This document shows positions 51,884 to 60,891 of a stretch of 64,000 bases of DNA, in pieces. Each line of letters starts with the position of its first letter. Within the stretch, counting starts at the first letter, position 1. The notes under the pieces were generated by a model. That model worked only from the letters and a program-made list of their open reading frames with translations. It was not told where the DNA came from and did no database searches. The translations under genes were made by a program, and so were the position numbers. The DNA comes from CAISDA01 sp050258555 (GTDB lineage Bacteria > Bacteroidota > Ignavibacteria > UBA10030 > UBA8401), in contig JBLMZA010000052.1 of NCBI GenBank assembly GCA_050258555.1, positions 54,343 through 118,342 on the forward strand. Reading direction: 5' to 3'.

Positions 51884-54223
51884 CTACCGCATTAACACCA
51901 TTTTCCGGATTTCGTTCCGTCCTGCCGCGCGCAATGTATAAAAATAGACGCCGCTCGAGAGCTGTTCCGCAGTGAAGGGCACGGCATATTCCATGCCGGC
52001 CTCGGCCACCCGGTCGAACAGCGTCGCCACAGTCTGCCCGAGCGTGTTGAACACCGTCAGTGTCGCGCGTCCGGTCGCCGGCACCGAAAACCTGATCTCT
52101 GTCGTCGGATTGAACGGATTCGGATAATTCTGGCCGAGCGTGAACGCTGCGGCTGCCGATGCCGACTGCAGCGTGACGACGCGGCTGTATGCGAAGCCTC
52201 CGTCCCGGTCGATCTGTTTCAGCCTGTAGGCAGCCGTGCCGCTGCCTGCCGGCGTGCGGTCGGCATAGGCGTACTGGCGCGGCGCGTTGACGGTGCCCGC
52301 TCCCGGCACGAAGCCGATCTTCTGCCATGCATCCGCATTGAGGGCTTTGCGTTCAATCTCGAAGCCGTAATTGTTCGTTTCCGTCGCCGTCTTCCACTGC
52401 AACATGACGGAGGTTCCTGTCCGGCTTGCCGTAAAATCGACGAGTTCGACGGGCAGTGCCGACGCGACCGGCTGACGGAACACGCCGGCTCCGTATGTGC
52501 CGGCAAACATCGTCGTCCCGTCGACGATGAGGGCGCGGATGACCGAATTCGTCAATCCGGCGCTCAGTCCTTCCCAGCTCGATCCATTGTCGTGCGTGAC
52601 GTAGATGCCGGCGTTCGTTCCGGCAATCAGCGTGGAGCCGTATACTGCCAGCGAATGGATCGTCGGATCGCCGATACCGTTATTGACGCCCGTCCAATGA
52701 TCGCCGAAATCCGTCGAGCAAAACACCCCGGCCAGCGTGCCGGCAAAAAGCGTCGAGCCCATCACCGCAAACGAATGCGATGTCTTGTTCACGAGTCCCG
52801 CATCCGCTTCGGTCCATGTGGCGCCGTTATCTGCCGAGCGGAAAATCCCGTCGACCGATGCCGCATACACATATCCTCCGCAGACGCCGAGCGCCGGCAC
52901 GGCCGAGCTCATCAGGCCGGTATTCGACTGGACCCATGTGGCGCCGTTGTCTGTCGAAAGAAACACCCCGCCTCCATTGGTGCCGGCGAAGATGTTCGAC
53001 CCGTTGACGGTGAATGACCGCACATCCAATGTCGTGAGGCCGCTGTTCGACTGGCCCCATGTGGCTCCGTCGTCGGAGGAAATGAACACGCCTCCTCCCC
53101 ATGTGCCGGCAAAGACGGTCCCGCCTGTCTGCACGAGGGCCTGAATGGTATTGGCGGTCAATCCGGCCGTTGAGGAATTCCACGTGGTCCCTCCGTCGCG
53201 CGAGAGATAGAGATAGCTGCCTTCGGTGCCGGCGAAGATCGTCGAACCGTTCATGGCGAACGAGCGGATGCGCGCATTGGTGAGTCCGGCATTCACTCCG
53301 TTCCATACAGTCCCCTCGTCGCTTGTCACATACATGCCTCCTTCGGTGCCGGCATACAGGCTTGCGCCGGCGGCCACGAGTGCGCTGACCTTCACGTTCT
53401 CCAGTCCGTTGTTCACGGTGGTCCACGAGGCGCCGTTATTGGTGGAAATGGAAACGCCCGCGTTCGTGCCGGCAAAGAGGTCCGTTCCGATCACGCTCAG
53501 TGCATGCACCGTCGGATCGACAATGCCTGTGCTCGCATATGCCCAGCTTGCGGCCATATCATCCGTCCGGTAGACGCCGCCTCCGGTTCCTGCATAGAGA
53601 CTCGTGCCGCTGACCACGAACGAACTGATTGTCAAGTTGCCGAGCCCCGCGCTGGTATGAACCCATGTCGCGCCTTCGTCGGTGGAGCGGTAGACGCCGT
53701 TTTCCGTGCCGGCATACAGGTCCGTCCCCATCGACGCAAGCGCATAGACGGAAAGATTGCCCAGTCCGGAATTGACCGCGCTCCAGCTTGCGCCATGATC
53801 GGTCGAAAGGAATACGCCGCCTCCGTTGGTTCCGGCATAGAGGTTCGATCCGAGCGAGGCAAAGGACCGGATGTCGGTCGTCGTGAGCCCGCTGTTGCTC
53901 TGCGTCCATGTCATCCCGCCGTTTGAGGTGACGAAGATGCCGGCGTTGTACGAACCGAGAATCACATTCGTGCCGTCGGCATAGAGCGCCTGCACGGGAT
54001 TCCCCGTCATGCCGGTATTGGCCGGCATCCAGTGACCGCCCGCATCACTCGACACGAACACGCCGTCTGTCGCCGTGCCGGCGAATAATGTTGATCCGCT
54101 GACGGCCGCACAGCGGATGACGCCGTTGTTCGGTCCGTTGGCATACGTCCACTGTGCCTGTGCACTGCCGCCCATGATCAGAAGCGCTGCGGCGATGGCT
54201 GCGATGCTGCTGTACGATTTCAT
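51884..54223 (-). CDS. Exported beta-propeller repeat protein with type IX sorting domain
   Basis: 779 aa from ATG 54223 (GGGGAG upstream), with a signal sequence (MKSYSSIAAIAAALLIMGG...). Residues about 35-610 are some fourteen repeats of about 42 aa, each with a core such as GTSLYAGTGGGVYRTDDMAASW ending NGASWTTVNNGL or GATW.., typical of BNR/YCF48/sortilin-like propellers. A mixed beta domain (VMLQWKTATETNNYGFEIER) precedes the C-terminal sorting domain with NYPNPFNPTTEIRF and YFYTLRAAGRNEIRKMVLM. It should be secreted by the type IX system and shown on or released from the cell surface. Function unknown; such proteins bind polymers or stabilise complexes. Confidence 0.85.
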   Translation of the reverse strand: MKSYSSIAAIAAALLIMGGSAQAQWTYANGPNNGVIRCAAVSGSTLFAGTATDGVFVSSDAGGHWMPANTGMTGNPVQALYADGTNVILGSYNAGIFVTSNGGMTWTQSNSGLTTTDIRSFASLGSNLYAGTNGGGVFLSTDHGASWSAVNSGLGNLSVYALASMGTDLYAGTENGVYRSTDEGATWVHTSAGLGNLTISSFVVSGTSLYAGTGGGVYRTDDMAASWAYASTGIVDPTVHALSVIGTDLFAGTNAGVSISTNNGASWTTVNNGLENVKVSALVAAGASLYAGTEGGMYVTSDEGTVWNGVNAGLTNARIRSFAMNGSTIFAGTEGSYLYLSRDGGTTWNSSTAGLTANTIQALVQTGGTVFAGTWGGGVFISSDDGATWGQSNSGLTTLDVRSFTVNGSNIFAGTNGGGVFLSTDNGATWVQSNTGLMSSAVPALGVCGGYVYAASVDGIFRSADNGATWTEADAGLVNKTSHSFAVMGSTLFAGTLAGVFCSTDFGDHWTGVNNGIGDPTIHSLAVYGSTLIAGTNAGIYVTHDNGSSWEGLSAGLTNSVIRALIVDGTTMFAGTYGAGVFRQPVASALPVELVDFTASRTGTSVMLQWKTATETNNYGFEIERKALNADAWQKIGFVPGAGTVNAPRQYAYADRTPAGSGTAAYRLKQIDRDGGFAYSRVVTLQSASAAAAFTLGQNYPNPFNPTTEIRFSVPATGRATLTVFNTLGQTVATLFDRVAEAGMEYAVPFTAEQLSSGVYFYTLRAAGRNEIRKMVLMR

Positions 54224-54402
54224 AGCTGCTCCCCCTGTTTTGGTCTGAAATGTGCCGATGAGAAAGAGAATAAGCCGATGAAGAGGAATAATGAACGATG
54301 GGATGCGGAGATTCCCGGGCGGAATGATGCGGTAAGATCGTCGGATGCCGGACAGGGCATGCTGCCGGCCATTGCGCGTGTGCCGCCGGAAACCATCGTC
54401 AT
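54220..54402 (-). CDS. Possible small leader ORF upstream of the propeller gene
   Basis: A 60-codon frame begins at ATG 54402 with a GAGGAG six nt upstream and ends so that its stop overlaps the propeller start (ATGA, 54223-54220). Strong ribosome site and 4-nt overlap are those of coupled genes. The predicted product (TMVSGGTRAMAGSMPC, then a hydrophobic SLFLFIGLFSF stretch) has no recognised relatives. It may be translated only to couple initiation, or the signals may be accidental. Confidence 0.3.
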   Translation of the reverse strand: MTMVSGGTRAMAGSMPCPASDDLTASFRPGISASHRSLFLFIGLFSFSSAHFRPKQGEQL

Positions 54403-54482
54403 GTGATGCTCCTCGATGCGATGACAACCGTTCTTCAGAAATAGTTTTCTGATCCCCGGCACAGGTGCGATGCTGCTCCAGA

Positions 54483-54592
54483 TGCACACGAGTGGCGTGT
54501 GCACGCTCACCGTGTGCAATGTGGAGTTTTCAGCGGAATGAAGCCAGTTAGAATGTTCTAATATTCGCCGAATTCGATTAGAATATTCTAAT
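54483..54592. promoter_or_regulatory. Operator-like repeats in the 378-bp gap before the propeller gene
   Basis: Two sets occur. TGCACACG-AGTGG-CGTGTGCA (54483-54503) is a perfect 8-bp dyad and is followed by a third CGTGTGCA (54511-54518). TTAGAATGTTCTAA (54548-54561) and the perfect 16-bp palindrome ATTAGAATATTCTAAT (54577-54592) are centred 30 bp apart, about three helical turns. They lie between the SDR stop and the propeller gene, so they most likely control the latter. The rest of the 54224-54601 gap holds the small ORF and no other gene that I can support. Confidence 0.5.
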
Positions 54593-54601
54593 GTGGCGCG
54601 T

Positions 54602-55393
54602 TTAGAACAGCCCTTTTGTCGACCCACCGTCGATGGATACGGTCGCGCCTGTCACATAGCCGGCGCGTTCGGAAGCGAGAAAGGCCACGACGCCCGCAAA
54701 TTCTTCGACCGTTCCCAGCCGTCCGATCGGTATCGACGAGGCGGCGCGTTCAAGCCAGGCATCGAGCGTGATGCCGGTCTCGGCGATCGTCTTTTCGGCG
54801 ATCTGCCGCTGACGATCGGTGAAGATCAGTCCGGGACAGACCGTATTGAAGAGGATCCCTTCCTTCGCATACTTCGTGGCCAGTACGCGCTGCAGACCGA
54901 TCAGGCCGGGACGGATGGTCGAAGAGATGACGAGGTTGTCGATGGGCTGCTTGCCCGCGATCGAATTGATCGTGATGAAGCGCCCCCACTGCTGCTTCTG
55001 CATGTGCGGCAGCGCCGCGCGGATCAGGCGGATCGTGCTCATCATGGTAAGCTGCACGCCTTCGGCCCACTGCTCTTCGCTGATGCGGTCAAATGTCTCG
55101 ACCGGGGGACCGCCGGCGTTGCTCACCACGATATGGAGCGCGCCGAACCGTTCGGCCGTCTCGCGCACCACGCGCTCGATGTCGCCCGCCCGGCTCATGT
55201 CGGCTTCAAAGGCGATCACCTCGGCGCCGGTTTTGGCGGCAATCTCGCGCGCGGCCGCTTCGATCTTTTCCTTGCTGCGCGAGCAGACAGCCACGCGCGC
55301 GCCTTCGGCGGCCAGTGCTTCGGCCGCGGCGCGTCCGAGCCCCTGGCTCGATGCCGTCACCAGCGCCGCCTTGTTCTGTAATCCGAGATCCAT
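54602..55393 (-). CDS. Classical-type SDR with atypical active site
   Basis: 263 aa. The cofactor motif is ALVTASSQGLGRAAAEAL (TxxxGxG) and SNAGG (NAG) is present. The active-site serine is in ITINSIAG, but the usual YxxxK is replaced by a segment LVISSTIRPG. This replacement is typical of a subgroup annotated as SDR oxidoreductases or 3-oxoacyl reductase-like (with LxxSxxxR), so loss of activity need not follow. The C-terminal GYVTGATVSIDGGSTKGLF is standard for classical SDRs. It lies at the end of the efflux operon, 30 nt after the last permease gene. Confidence 0.88.
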   Translation of the reverse strand: MDLGLQNKAALVTASSQGLGRAAAEALAAEGARVAVCSRSKEKIEAAAREIAAKTGAEVIAFEADMSRAGDIERVVRETAERFGALHIVVSNAGGPPVETFDRISEEQWAEGVQLTMMSTIRLIRAALPHMQKQQWGRFITINSIAGKQPIDNLVISSTIRPGLIGLQRVLATKYAKEGILFNTVCPGLIFTDRQRQIAEKTIAETGITLDAWLERAASSIPIGRLGTVEEFAGVVAFLASERAGYVTGATVSIDGGSTKGLF

Positions 55394-55423
55394 GCGTATC
55401 CTCCTTCTAGTGGTGTGTGTATG

Positions 55424-56548
55424 TCAATCGAGTTTTTTACGGAACCGGAGTATGCTTGCCAGAAGAATCATACCGCCCATGAAGACGAGCGCCGCGCCCT
55501 CGAGCCACAGATTCGTGAAGCCGACGCCCTTGAGCGTGATCGAGCGCACGGCCGTCAGGAAGTACCGCATCGGCAGTCCGAGCGAAAGGATCTGCAGCGG
55601 CTTCGGCATGTTCTCGATCGGGAATGCGAATCCGGAGAGATACATCATCGGCATGACGACGAAAAAAATGTTCGTCATCATGGCCTGCTGCTGCGTCTTC
55701 GAAACGGTCGAGACAAAGAGCCCGAGCCCGAGCGTCGTCATCAGGAAGAACGCCGTATACGCCGAAAGCGTGATGTAGCTTCCCTGCACGTGGATGCCGT
55801 AGCCATGCACCATCACCAGCAGCACGACGACCACATTGAAGATGCCGATGATGATGAAGGGCACGAGCTTGCCCAGGATCAGCTCGGCGGGCGTGATGGG
55901 CGTGACCATCAGCTGCTCCAATGTCCCGATTTCCTTTTCCTTCACGATCGCCATCGATGTGAGGTTCATCGTCGTGATCAGAAGAATCAGCACCAGCACG
56001 CCCGGCACCATGTAGTTGCGGCTCTTGAGCGAGGGATTGAACCACGTGCGCGGCTCGACCGTGACGGCTCCGTACGACGGTCCCGGCCCCGTCACTTCGG
56101 CCAGTATGCCGGAGGAATAACTCGTGATGATCTGGTTGACGTATCCCATCACGATCGCGGCCGTGTTGCCTTCGCTTCCGTCTAAAATGACCTGCAGCCG
56201 GGCCGGCTCATGCCGCAGCAGCTTTTTGCTGAAATCCGGAGGAATCACGATGCCGACGTTCACCTGATGGTTGTCGATGTAATACCGCACTTCGTTATGG
56301 CTGTCTGTCGCATACTCGATCGTGAAATAGCCCGTGTTCGTGAACTTTTCCAGGAATCCCCGGCTCTCGGCGCTTTTGTCGAGATCGCACACGACCATGC
56401 TCACGTTCTTCACGTCGAGCGATGCGGCGTATCCCATGAAGATCAGCTGAAGCACGGGCGCGATGAAGACGATCGGCAGCAGCTTCTTGTCCTTCAGGAG
56501 CTGTCCGAATTCCTTTTTCAGCAGAGCGACGACGCGTTGAGAGTTCAT
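55424..56548 (-). CDS. ABC-2 permease (YbhR-like) of an efflux system
   Basis: 374 aa from ATG 56548. One N-terminal helix (LLPIVFIAPVLQLIFMGYAA), a large extracytoplasmic domain (about 40-175, VVCDLDKSAESRGFLEKF) and five further helices, with TSMAIVKEKEIGTLEQLMVTP as the cytosolic coupling region. It is the typical ABC2_membrane_3 layout. Partner of the permease encoded upstream (5-nt gap) and of two ATPases in the same operon. Related E. coli YbhS/YbhR export cephalosporins and sodium or other cations in studies; the substrate here is unknown. Confidence 0.9.
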   Translation of the reverse strand: MNSQRVVALLKKEFGQLLKDKKLLPIVFIAPVLQLIFMGYAASLDVKNVSMVVCDLDKSAESRGFLEKFTNTGYFTIEYATDSHNEVRYYIDNHQVNVGIVIPPDFSKKLLRHEPARLQVILDGSEGNTAAIVMGYVNQIITSYSSGILAEVTGPGPSYGAVTVEPRTWFNPSLKSRNYMVPGVLVLILLITTMNLTSMAIVKEKEIGTLEQLMVTPITPAELILGKLVPFIIIGIFNVVVVLLVMVHGYGIHVQGSYITLSAYTAFFLMTTLGLGLFVSTVSKTQQQAMMTNIFFVVMPMMYLSGFAFPIENMPKPLQILSLGLPMRYFLTAVRSITLKGVGFTNLWLEGAALVFMGGMILLASILRFRKKLD

Positions 56549-56553
56549 AGTCC

Positions 56554-57681
56554 TTACCCCAGAGTCTTTTTGAAGCGCTTCACGCTGATGAACAGCAGCA
56601 CCGTGATATACAGGCAGAGATAGAGCATCTGATCCCAGAATGCCGCAAGCCCCACGCCTTTGAGTATGATCGACCGGAGAATCACGAGATAGAATTTCGC
56701 CGGCGTGACATTCGAGACGATCTGCAGGAACAAGGGCATGCTCCGGATCGGGAAGATGAAGCCCGAAAGGATGATCGTCGGCAGCATGGATACGAGCGAG
56801 GCGAGCTGGAAGGCGACCTGCTGGCTGTCCGAAATGCTCGAGACGAAGAGCCCGATGCTCAGCGCGGCGATGATGAACAGGAGCGTCGCAAAAAACAGCA
56901 GCACGAGGCTTCCCTTCACGACCACATCGAAGAGCACATAGGCCGCAAGGAGCACGAGCGTCGCGGCAATGAGAGAGATCACCGCATAGGGAATCATCTT
57001 GCCGATGATGAGTTCGAACGAGCTCACCGGCGACACGTCGATCTGCTCGATCGTGTTGCGCTCCTTTTCCTTGACGATCGAAAGCGATGTGGCAATGACC
57101 GCCGTGATGGCGAGAATGAATCCGATGAGGCCGGGTACGAGGAACTTCGCGCTTTTGAGTTCGGGGTTGTACCACATGCGCGGCTCGAATGTGACGGGAA
57201 TGTACGGAGCCCGCCCGACCTTCGCGAGATTCTTTACGACGATTTTCTGCGAATACTGCGCCGTGATCACGTTGATGTACGCGACGATCGTCGTCGCAGA
57301 GTTCGCATCCATCCCGTCGACCAGCGCCTGCACCGACACCGGAGAGCCCGAGAGCATGCTCCTCGAGAAATCCGTCGGAATCACGATCGCCGCCTTGATC
57401 TTCGCATCGTCGATCAGGGCTTCGGCCTCGTCGCTCGATTCCAGCTCGTAGACATGGTCGAAATATCCCGACGAGATGAAGGCCTGCGCGAAATCCCGGC
57501 TTTCCCGGCTCTTTTCCTGGTCGATGACCGCCATTTTGATATGCTGCACATCGAAGTTCATCGCGTATCCGTTCAGAAGCAGCAGAATCGCGGGCACCAC
57601 GATCAGAATCGCCATCACGCGCCGGTCGCGCCTGATCTGGCGGATTTCCTTTTTCATGATCGCCCAGATGCGCTCTTTCAT
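56554..57681 (-). CDS. ABC-2 permease (YbhS-like) of an efflux system
   Basis: 375 aa from ATG 57681, overlapping the ATPase stop by 4 nt. Same layout as the next permease: helix VMAILIVVPAILLLLNGYAM, large external domain (VIDQEKSRESRDFAQAF), helices and the SLSIVKEKERNTIEQIDVSP coupling segment. The two permeases are similar to each other (KEKExxTxEQ, TPITPAELILGKLVPF and SPVSSFELIIGKMIPY), so they arose by duplication and probably form a heterodimer. Confidence 0.9.
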   Translation of the reverse strand: MKERIWAIMKKEIRQIRRDRRVMAILIVVPAILLLLNGYAMNFDVQHIKMAVIDQEKSRESRDFAQAFISSGYFDHVYELESSDEAEALIDDAKIKAAIVIPTDFSRSMLSGSPVSVQALVDGMDANSATTIVAYINVITAQYSQKIVVKNLAKVGRAPYIPVTFEPRMWYNPELKSAKFLVPGLIGFILAITAVIATSLSIVKEKERNTIEQIDVSPVSSFELIIGKMIPYAVISLIAATLVLLAAYVLFDVVVKGSLVLLFFATLLFIIAALSIGLFVSSISDSQQVAFQLASLVSMLPTIILSGFIFPIRSMPLFLQIVSNVTPAKFYLVILRSIILKGVGLAAFWDQMLYLCLYITVLLFISVKRFKKTLG

Positions 57682-58616
57682 TTTTTCGCCTCCTCGTCCA
57701 GCAGATAGATGAACACATCTTCGAGCGACGGCGTGATCCGGTGCACCACAGGCTCCTCCATCTGCTGCCCGGCAAAGAGCCGTCGTATGCCCTCGCGCGC
57801 GGCCTGCTCGTCCGAAACGTTCACATGAAGATGCGTGCCGAAGACGGACGTCTCGAGCGCCCAGGGCTGCGTGTCGATCATCGACATGGCGTCGACCGCG
57901 CGCGATGTCTGCACTTCGAGGATCGGCGTGCGCAGATAATTCTGCTTCAGCTCCGTCGGGCTGCCGCCGGCGATGATTTTGCCGGCATTGATGAAGATGA
58001 TGTCGTTGCAGTACTCGGCCTCTTCCAGGAAATGCGTCGTCACAAGCACGGTCACGCCTTCGGCCGAAAGATCGTTGATGAGCTCCCAGAACTTTCTGCG
58101 CATAAGCGGATCGACGCCGCTTGTCGGCTCGTCGAGGAAGACGATCTTCGGCCGGTGCAGCACGGCGCATCCGAGCGCCAGGCGCTGCTTCCATCCGCCG
58201 GAGAGCGTGCCGGTGATGCTCTTTTCGCGTCCTTTCAGATTGGCGATCTCGAGCACCCATTCCTTGCGCTCGGCAAGCTCCGACTGCGAGAGCCCGTAGA
58301 CGCGTCCGAAGAAGTTGATGTTTTCCTCGACTCTCAAATCTTCATACAGCGAAAACTTCTGCGACATGTACCCGATCGAGGACTTCACCTTCTCGGCTTC
58401 CGTGTTGATGTCGTAGCCTCCCACGCGCGCCGTTCCTTCGGTCGACTGCAGGAGCGCGCAGAGCATCCGGATCGTGGTCGACTTGCCTGCGCCGTTGGCG
58501 CCCAGGAATCCGAAGATCTCCCCCTGCTTCACCTCGAATGAGATGTGGTCGACGGCGGTGAACGCGCCGAACTTGCGCGTCAGCTTCTCCACTTCAATGG
58601 CATGCTGCGGCATCAC
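57678..58616 (-). CDS. ABC transporter ATPase (C-terminal half of a YbhF-like pair)
   Basis: 312 aa, complete ATPase: Walker A GANGAGKSTT, Q-loop YMSQKFSLYEDL, signature LSGGWKQRLALG, Walker B IVFLDEPTSGVD and H-loop TTHFLEEAEYC. A C-terminal DUF4162-like extension (EVQTSRAVDAMSMIDTQPWAL) is present. Overlaps the TolC-like stop upstream and the permease start downstream by 4 nt each. In E. coli YbhF the two ATPase halves are one chain; here they are two genes. Confidence 0.93.
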   Translation of the reverse strand: MMPQHAIEVEKLTRKFGAFTAVDHISFEVKQGEIFGFLGANGAGKSTTIRMLCALLQSTEGTARVGGYDINTEAEKVKSSIGYMSQKFSLYEDLRVEENINFFGRVYGLSQSELAERKEWVLEIANLKGREKSITGTLSGGWKQRLALGCAVLHRPKIVFLDEPTSGVDPLMRRKFWELINDLSAEGVTVLVTTHFLEEAEYCNDIIFINAGKIIAGGSPTELKQNYLRTPILEVQTSRAVDAMSMIDTQPWALETSVFGTHLHVNVSDEQAAREGIRRLFAGQQMEEPVVHRITPSLEDVFIYLLDEEAKK

Positions 58617-59950
58617 CGTCCTCCGCCGATCGCTTTATCGAGCTTCGCCTTCGCCAGTTCCAAGTCGACGAGCGCCTGGGTGAGCTGCATCTTCGACTGG
58701 AGATCGGCCACTTCCGCATCGAGCAGCTCGGAGCTGATGGCGTAGCCATGCGCGAACTTTTCCTTGTTCACTCTCAGGTTCTCGGCCGACTGGTCCACCT
58801 GCATCTGTGCGAGGCTGATGCGCTTCTTGGCCTGCTCGAACGAGAGCCAGCTCTGCGTCACATCAAGCACGACGGCATCCTTCATGAGCCCGACCGCGTC
58901 CTTCGCCTGTTCGTACTGCGCGCGCGCCGCGTCGGTCTGGTAGAGCGTCGTGAGATTGTTCCAGAGATCGAGCTGCAGCGACACGCCCACATCCCAGGTG
59001 TCGCGGAACGCATCGAGCGCCGGGAAGATGCGCTGATTCGGCTTCGCATACGTATAGCTTCCGGTGAGCATGAGCTGGGGCAGCCATCCTCCCCGGGCGG
59101 ATTTCACGCCGGTCTCGGCGGCCCGAAGCCGCAGATCGGCGCTTTTCATCTCGGGCCTGCCGCCGAGCGCCGAGGCGATGAGCGACTGGACCGCCGGATA
59201 GGTCTGCGTGGAGGGCGTGAGCTCCGATGCCGCCTCCGTTTCGGTTTCGAGCGGCAGGCCGATGAGCGAGTTGAGCGAAAGCTGCGCGAGCTTCACGGCA
59301 TTGTCGGCGTCGCTTTGCAGAAGGCGCGCATTGGCAAGCTGCACGTTCACCTTCAGCACATCGTTCGTCACGGCAATGCCCTGCTTCATCAGATTGGCCA
59401 CGTCTGCGGCATGGCCTTCGAACTGCTTCACGCTTTCATCGCTCAGGCGCTTCACTTCGCGTGCTCGGTAGAGATTCCAGTATGCCGCGGTCACGGAATA
59501 CACGAGTTCGGCCTTCTCCTTCACCACATCGGATGACGCCGCATCGGCCGTGAGCGAGGCCGCCTCGGCCGCGCCCGAGAGCTTCCATCCCGTAAAAATC
59601 GGCTGTGTGAGCGTGGCTTTGGCCAGATAATTGTCGAGGATGACCGGAAAGACGATCGGCATACCCGGCACGGGAATCCGGAACTGGGGCACGTCGCTCA
59701 GGCGCGTGTATCCGGCCTGCACTTTCACCGACGGATAGCGCGCGGCCGCGGCTTCGCTCGCCTTGGCGCCGGCATACTCGGAGCGCATCGCCGAGGAATG
59801 AAGCTGCCGGCTGTTTTCCAGGCCGATGCCGATGGTTTCTTCGAGCGTGAGTGTGCGCACCTGCGCCGCAAGAAGCGCAGGAAGAAGAAGCGCCGCCGCG
59901 CACAGGAGCGCGCGTTTCAATCCGGAAGGTTGTCGTTGGATATGGTTCAT
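58613..59950 (-). CDS. TolC-family outer-membrane efflux protein
   Basis: 445 aa with a signal sequence (HIQRQPSGLKRALLCAAALL ... AAQ). Two OEP repeats follow, each with a long coiled coil: LTLEETIGIGLENSRQLHSS then EVKRLSDESVKQFEGHAADV, and LRLRAAETGVKSARGGWLPQ then SAENLRVNKEKFAHGYAISSEL. It would provide the outer-membrane channel for the ABC exporter. Its position between the two ATPase genes is unusual, but the 4-nt overlaps on both sides show tight coupling. Confidence 0.92.
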   Translation of the reverse strand: MNHIQRQPSGLKRALLCAAALLLPALLAAQVRTLTLEETIGIGLENSRQLHSSAMRSEYAGAKASEAAAARYPSVKVQAGYTRLSDVPQFRIPVPGMPIVFPVILDNYLAKATLTQPIFTGWKLSGAAEAASLTADAASSDVVKEKAELVYSVTAAYWNLYRAREVKRLSDESVKQFEGHAADVANLMKQGIAVTNDVLKVNVQLANARLLQSDADNAVKLAQLSLNSLIGLPLETETEAASELTPSTQTYPAVQSLIASALGGRPEMKSADLRLRAAETGVKSARGGWLPQLMLTGSYTYAKPNQRIFPALDAFRDTWDVGVSLQLDLWNNLTTLYQTDAARAQYEQAKDAVGLMKDAVVLDVTQSWLSFEQAKKRISLAQMQVDQSAENLRVNKEKFAHGYAISSELLDAEVADLQSKMQLTQALVDLELAKAKLDKAIGGGR

Positions 59951-60882
59951 TGCATTTCCTTTGTCTGATGGTGTTGTTCGCTCATCAGCGAGATGAAGAC
60001 ATTTTCAAGCGAGGGCGTCACGACGCGCCACGCATTGACAGTGACGTTGTTCGATTGGAGCAGATGCTCGATCTCCGGCATATCGCGCCCGGCATCGGCC
60101 ACAAGCACATTGAGCCTGTCGCCGAATGCCTGGACTTCGCGCACCGCCGGATGCTGCTTCAGAAGCGAGAACGAGCGGCGGATATCGGTGCAGACGATCT
60201 CGACGATCTCGCCTTTCATCACGCGCTTCACGTTCTGCGGCGTGTCGCACAAGAGGATCCGCCCCTCGCTCATGAGCGCCACACGCGTGCAGCGTTCGGC
60301 TTCGTCGAGATACGGCGTGGTCATCACGATGGTGATGCCGGATTTCAGAAGGCTCGAAAGGATCTTCCAGAAATCGCGACGCGAGACGGGATCGACGCCC
60401 GTCGTGGGCTCATCCAGAAAGATCACATCCGGCGTGTGGATGAGCGTGCAGGCCAGGGCGAGTTTCTGCTTCATGCCGCCCGACAGCTTCTCGGCAAGCC
60501 GGTCTCTGAAGGGCGTGAGACGCATGAAATCGAGCAATTGCGTCCGCCGTTCGGAAAAATTCTTCAGCCCGTGAATCTCGGCGAAGAACTCGATATTCTC
60601 ATCGACCGTCAGGTCGCCGTAGAGGCTGAATTTCTGCGAGAGGTAGCCGATATGCCTCCGCACATCGGCGATCTTCGTGCGGACGTCGTATCCCAGCACG
60701 GAAAGCCCGCCCGCATCGGGCACGGTGATGCCGCAGAGCATGCGGATGATCGTGGTCTTGCCGGCGCCGTCGGGTCCCACAAGGGCGAACATCTCGCCCT
60801 TCTCCACATCGAGCGTCACATCGTCCACCGCCCTGACGCCGCCGAATTTTTTTGTCACGCTATGTAATGAGAGTGCATTCAT
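59947..60882 (-). CDS. ABC transporter ATPase (N-terminal half of a YbhF-like pair)
   Basis: 311 aa: Walker A GPDGAGKTTI, Q-loop YLSQKFSLYGDL, signature LSGGMKQKLALA, Walker B VIFLDEPTTGVD, H-loop TTPYLDEAERC. GPDGAGKTT and the H-to-P change at the H-loop position (TTPYLDEA in place of TTHYLEEA) match the N-terminal half of YbhF-type tandem ATPases, whose first site is often degenerate. It may thus be the less active partner of the ATPase at 57678-58616. Confidence 0.92.
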   Translation of the reverse strand: MNALSLHSVTKKFGGVRAVDDVTLDVEKGEMFALVGPDGAGKTTIIRMLCGITVPDAGGLSVLGYDVRTKIADVRRHIGYLSQKFSLYGDLTVDENIEFFAEIHGLKNFSERRTQLLDFMRLTPFRDRLAEKLSGGMKQKLALACTLIHTPDVIFLDEPTTGVDPVSRRDFWKILSSLLKSGITIVMTTPYLDEAERCTRVALMSEGRILLCDTPQNVKRVMKGEIVEIVCTDIRRSFSLLKQHPAVREVQAFGDRLNVLVADAGRDMPEIEHLLQSNNVTVNAWRVVTPSLENVFISLMSEQHHQTKEMQ

Positions 60883-60891
60883 CGCTCAGGC

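Noticed and set aside
52592..53926. Regularly spaced similar sequences that could suggest a CRISPR or DNA repeat array
   Set aside because: Spacing is about 126 nt with much variation, in register with codons of the propeller repeats; it reflects protein repeats, not a CRISPR.
56554..58260. Fusion of the ATPase and permease in one 568-codon frame
   Set aside because: The upstream part is out of the ATPase frame and non-homologous; the permease starts at ATG 57681 with a 4-nt overlap.
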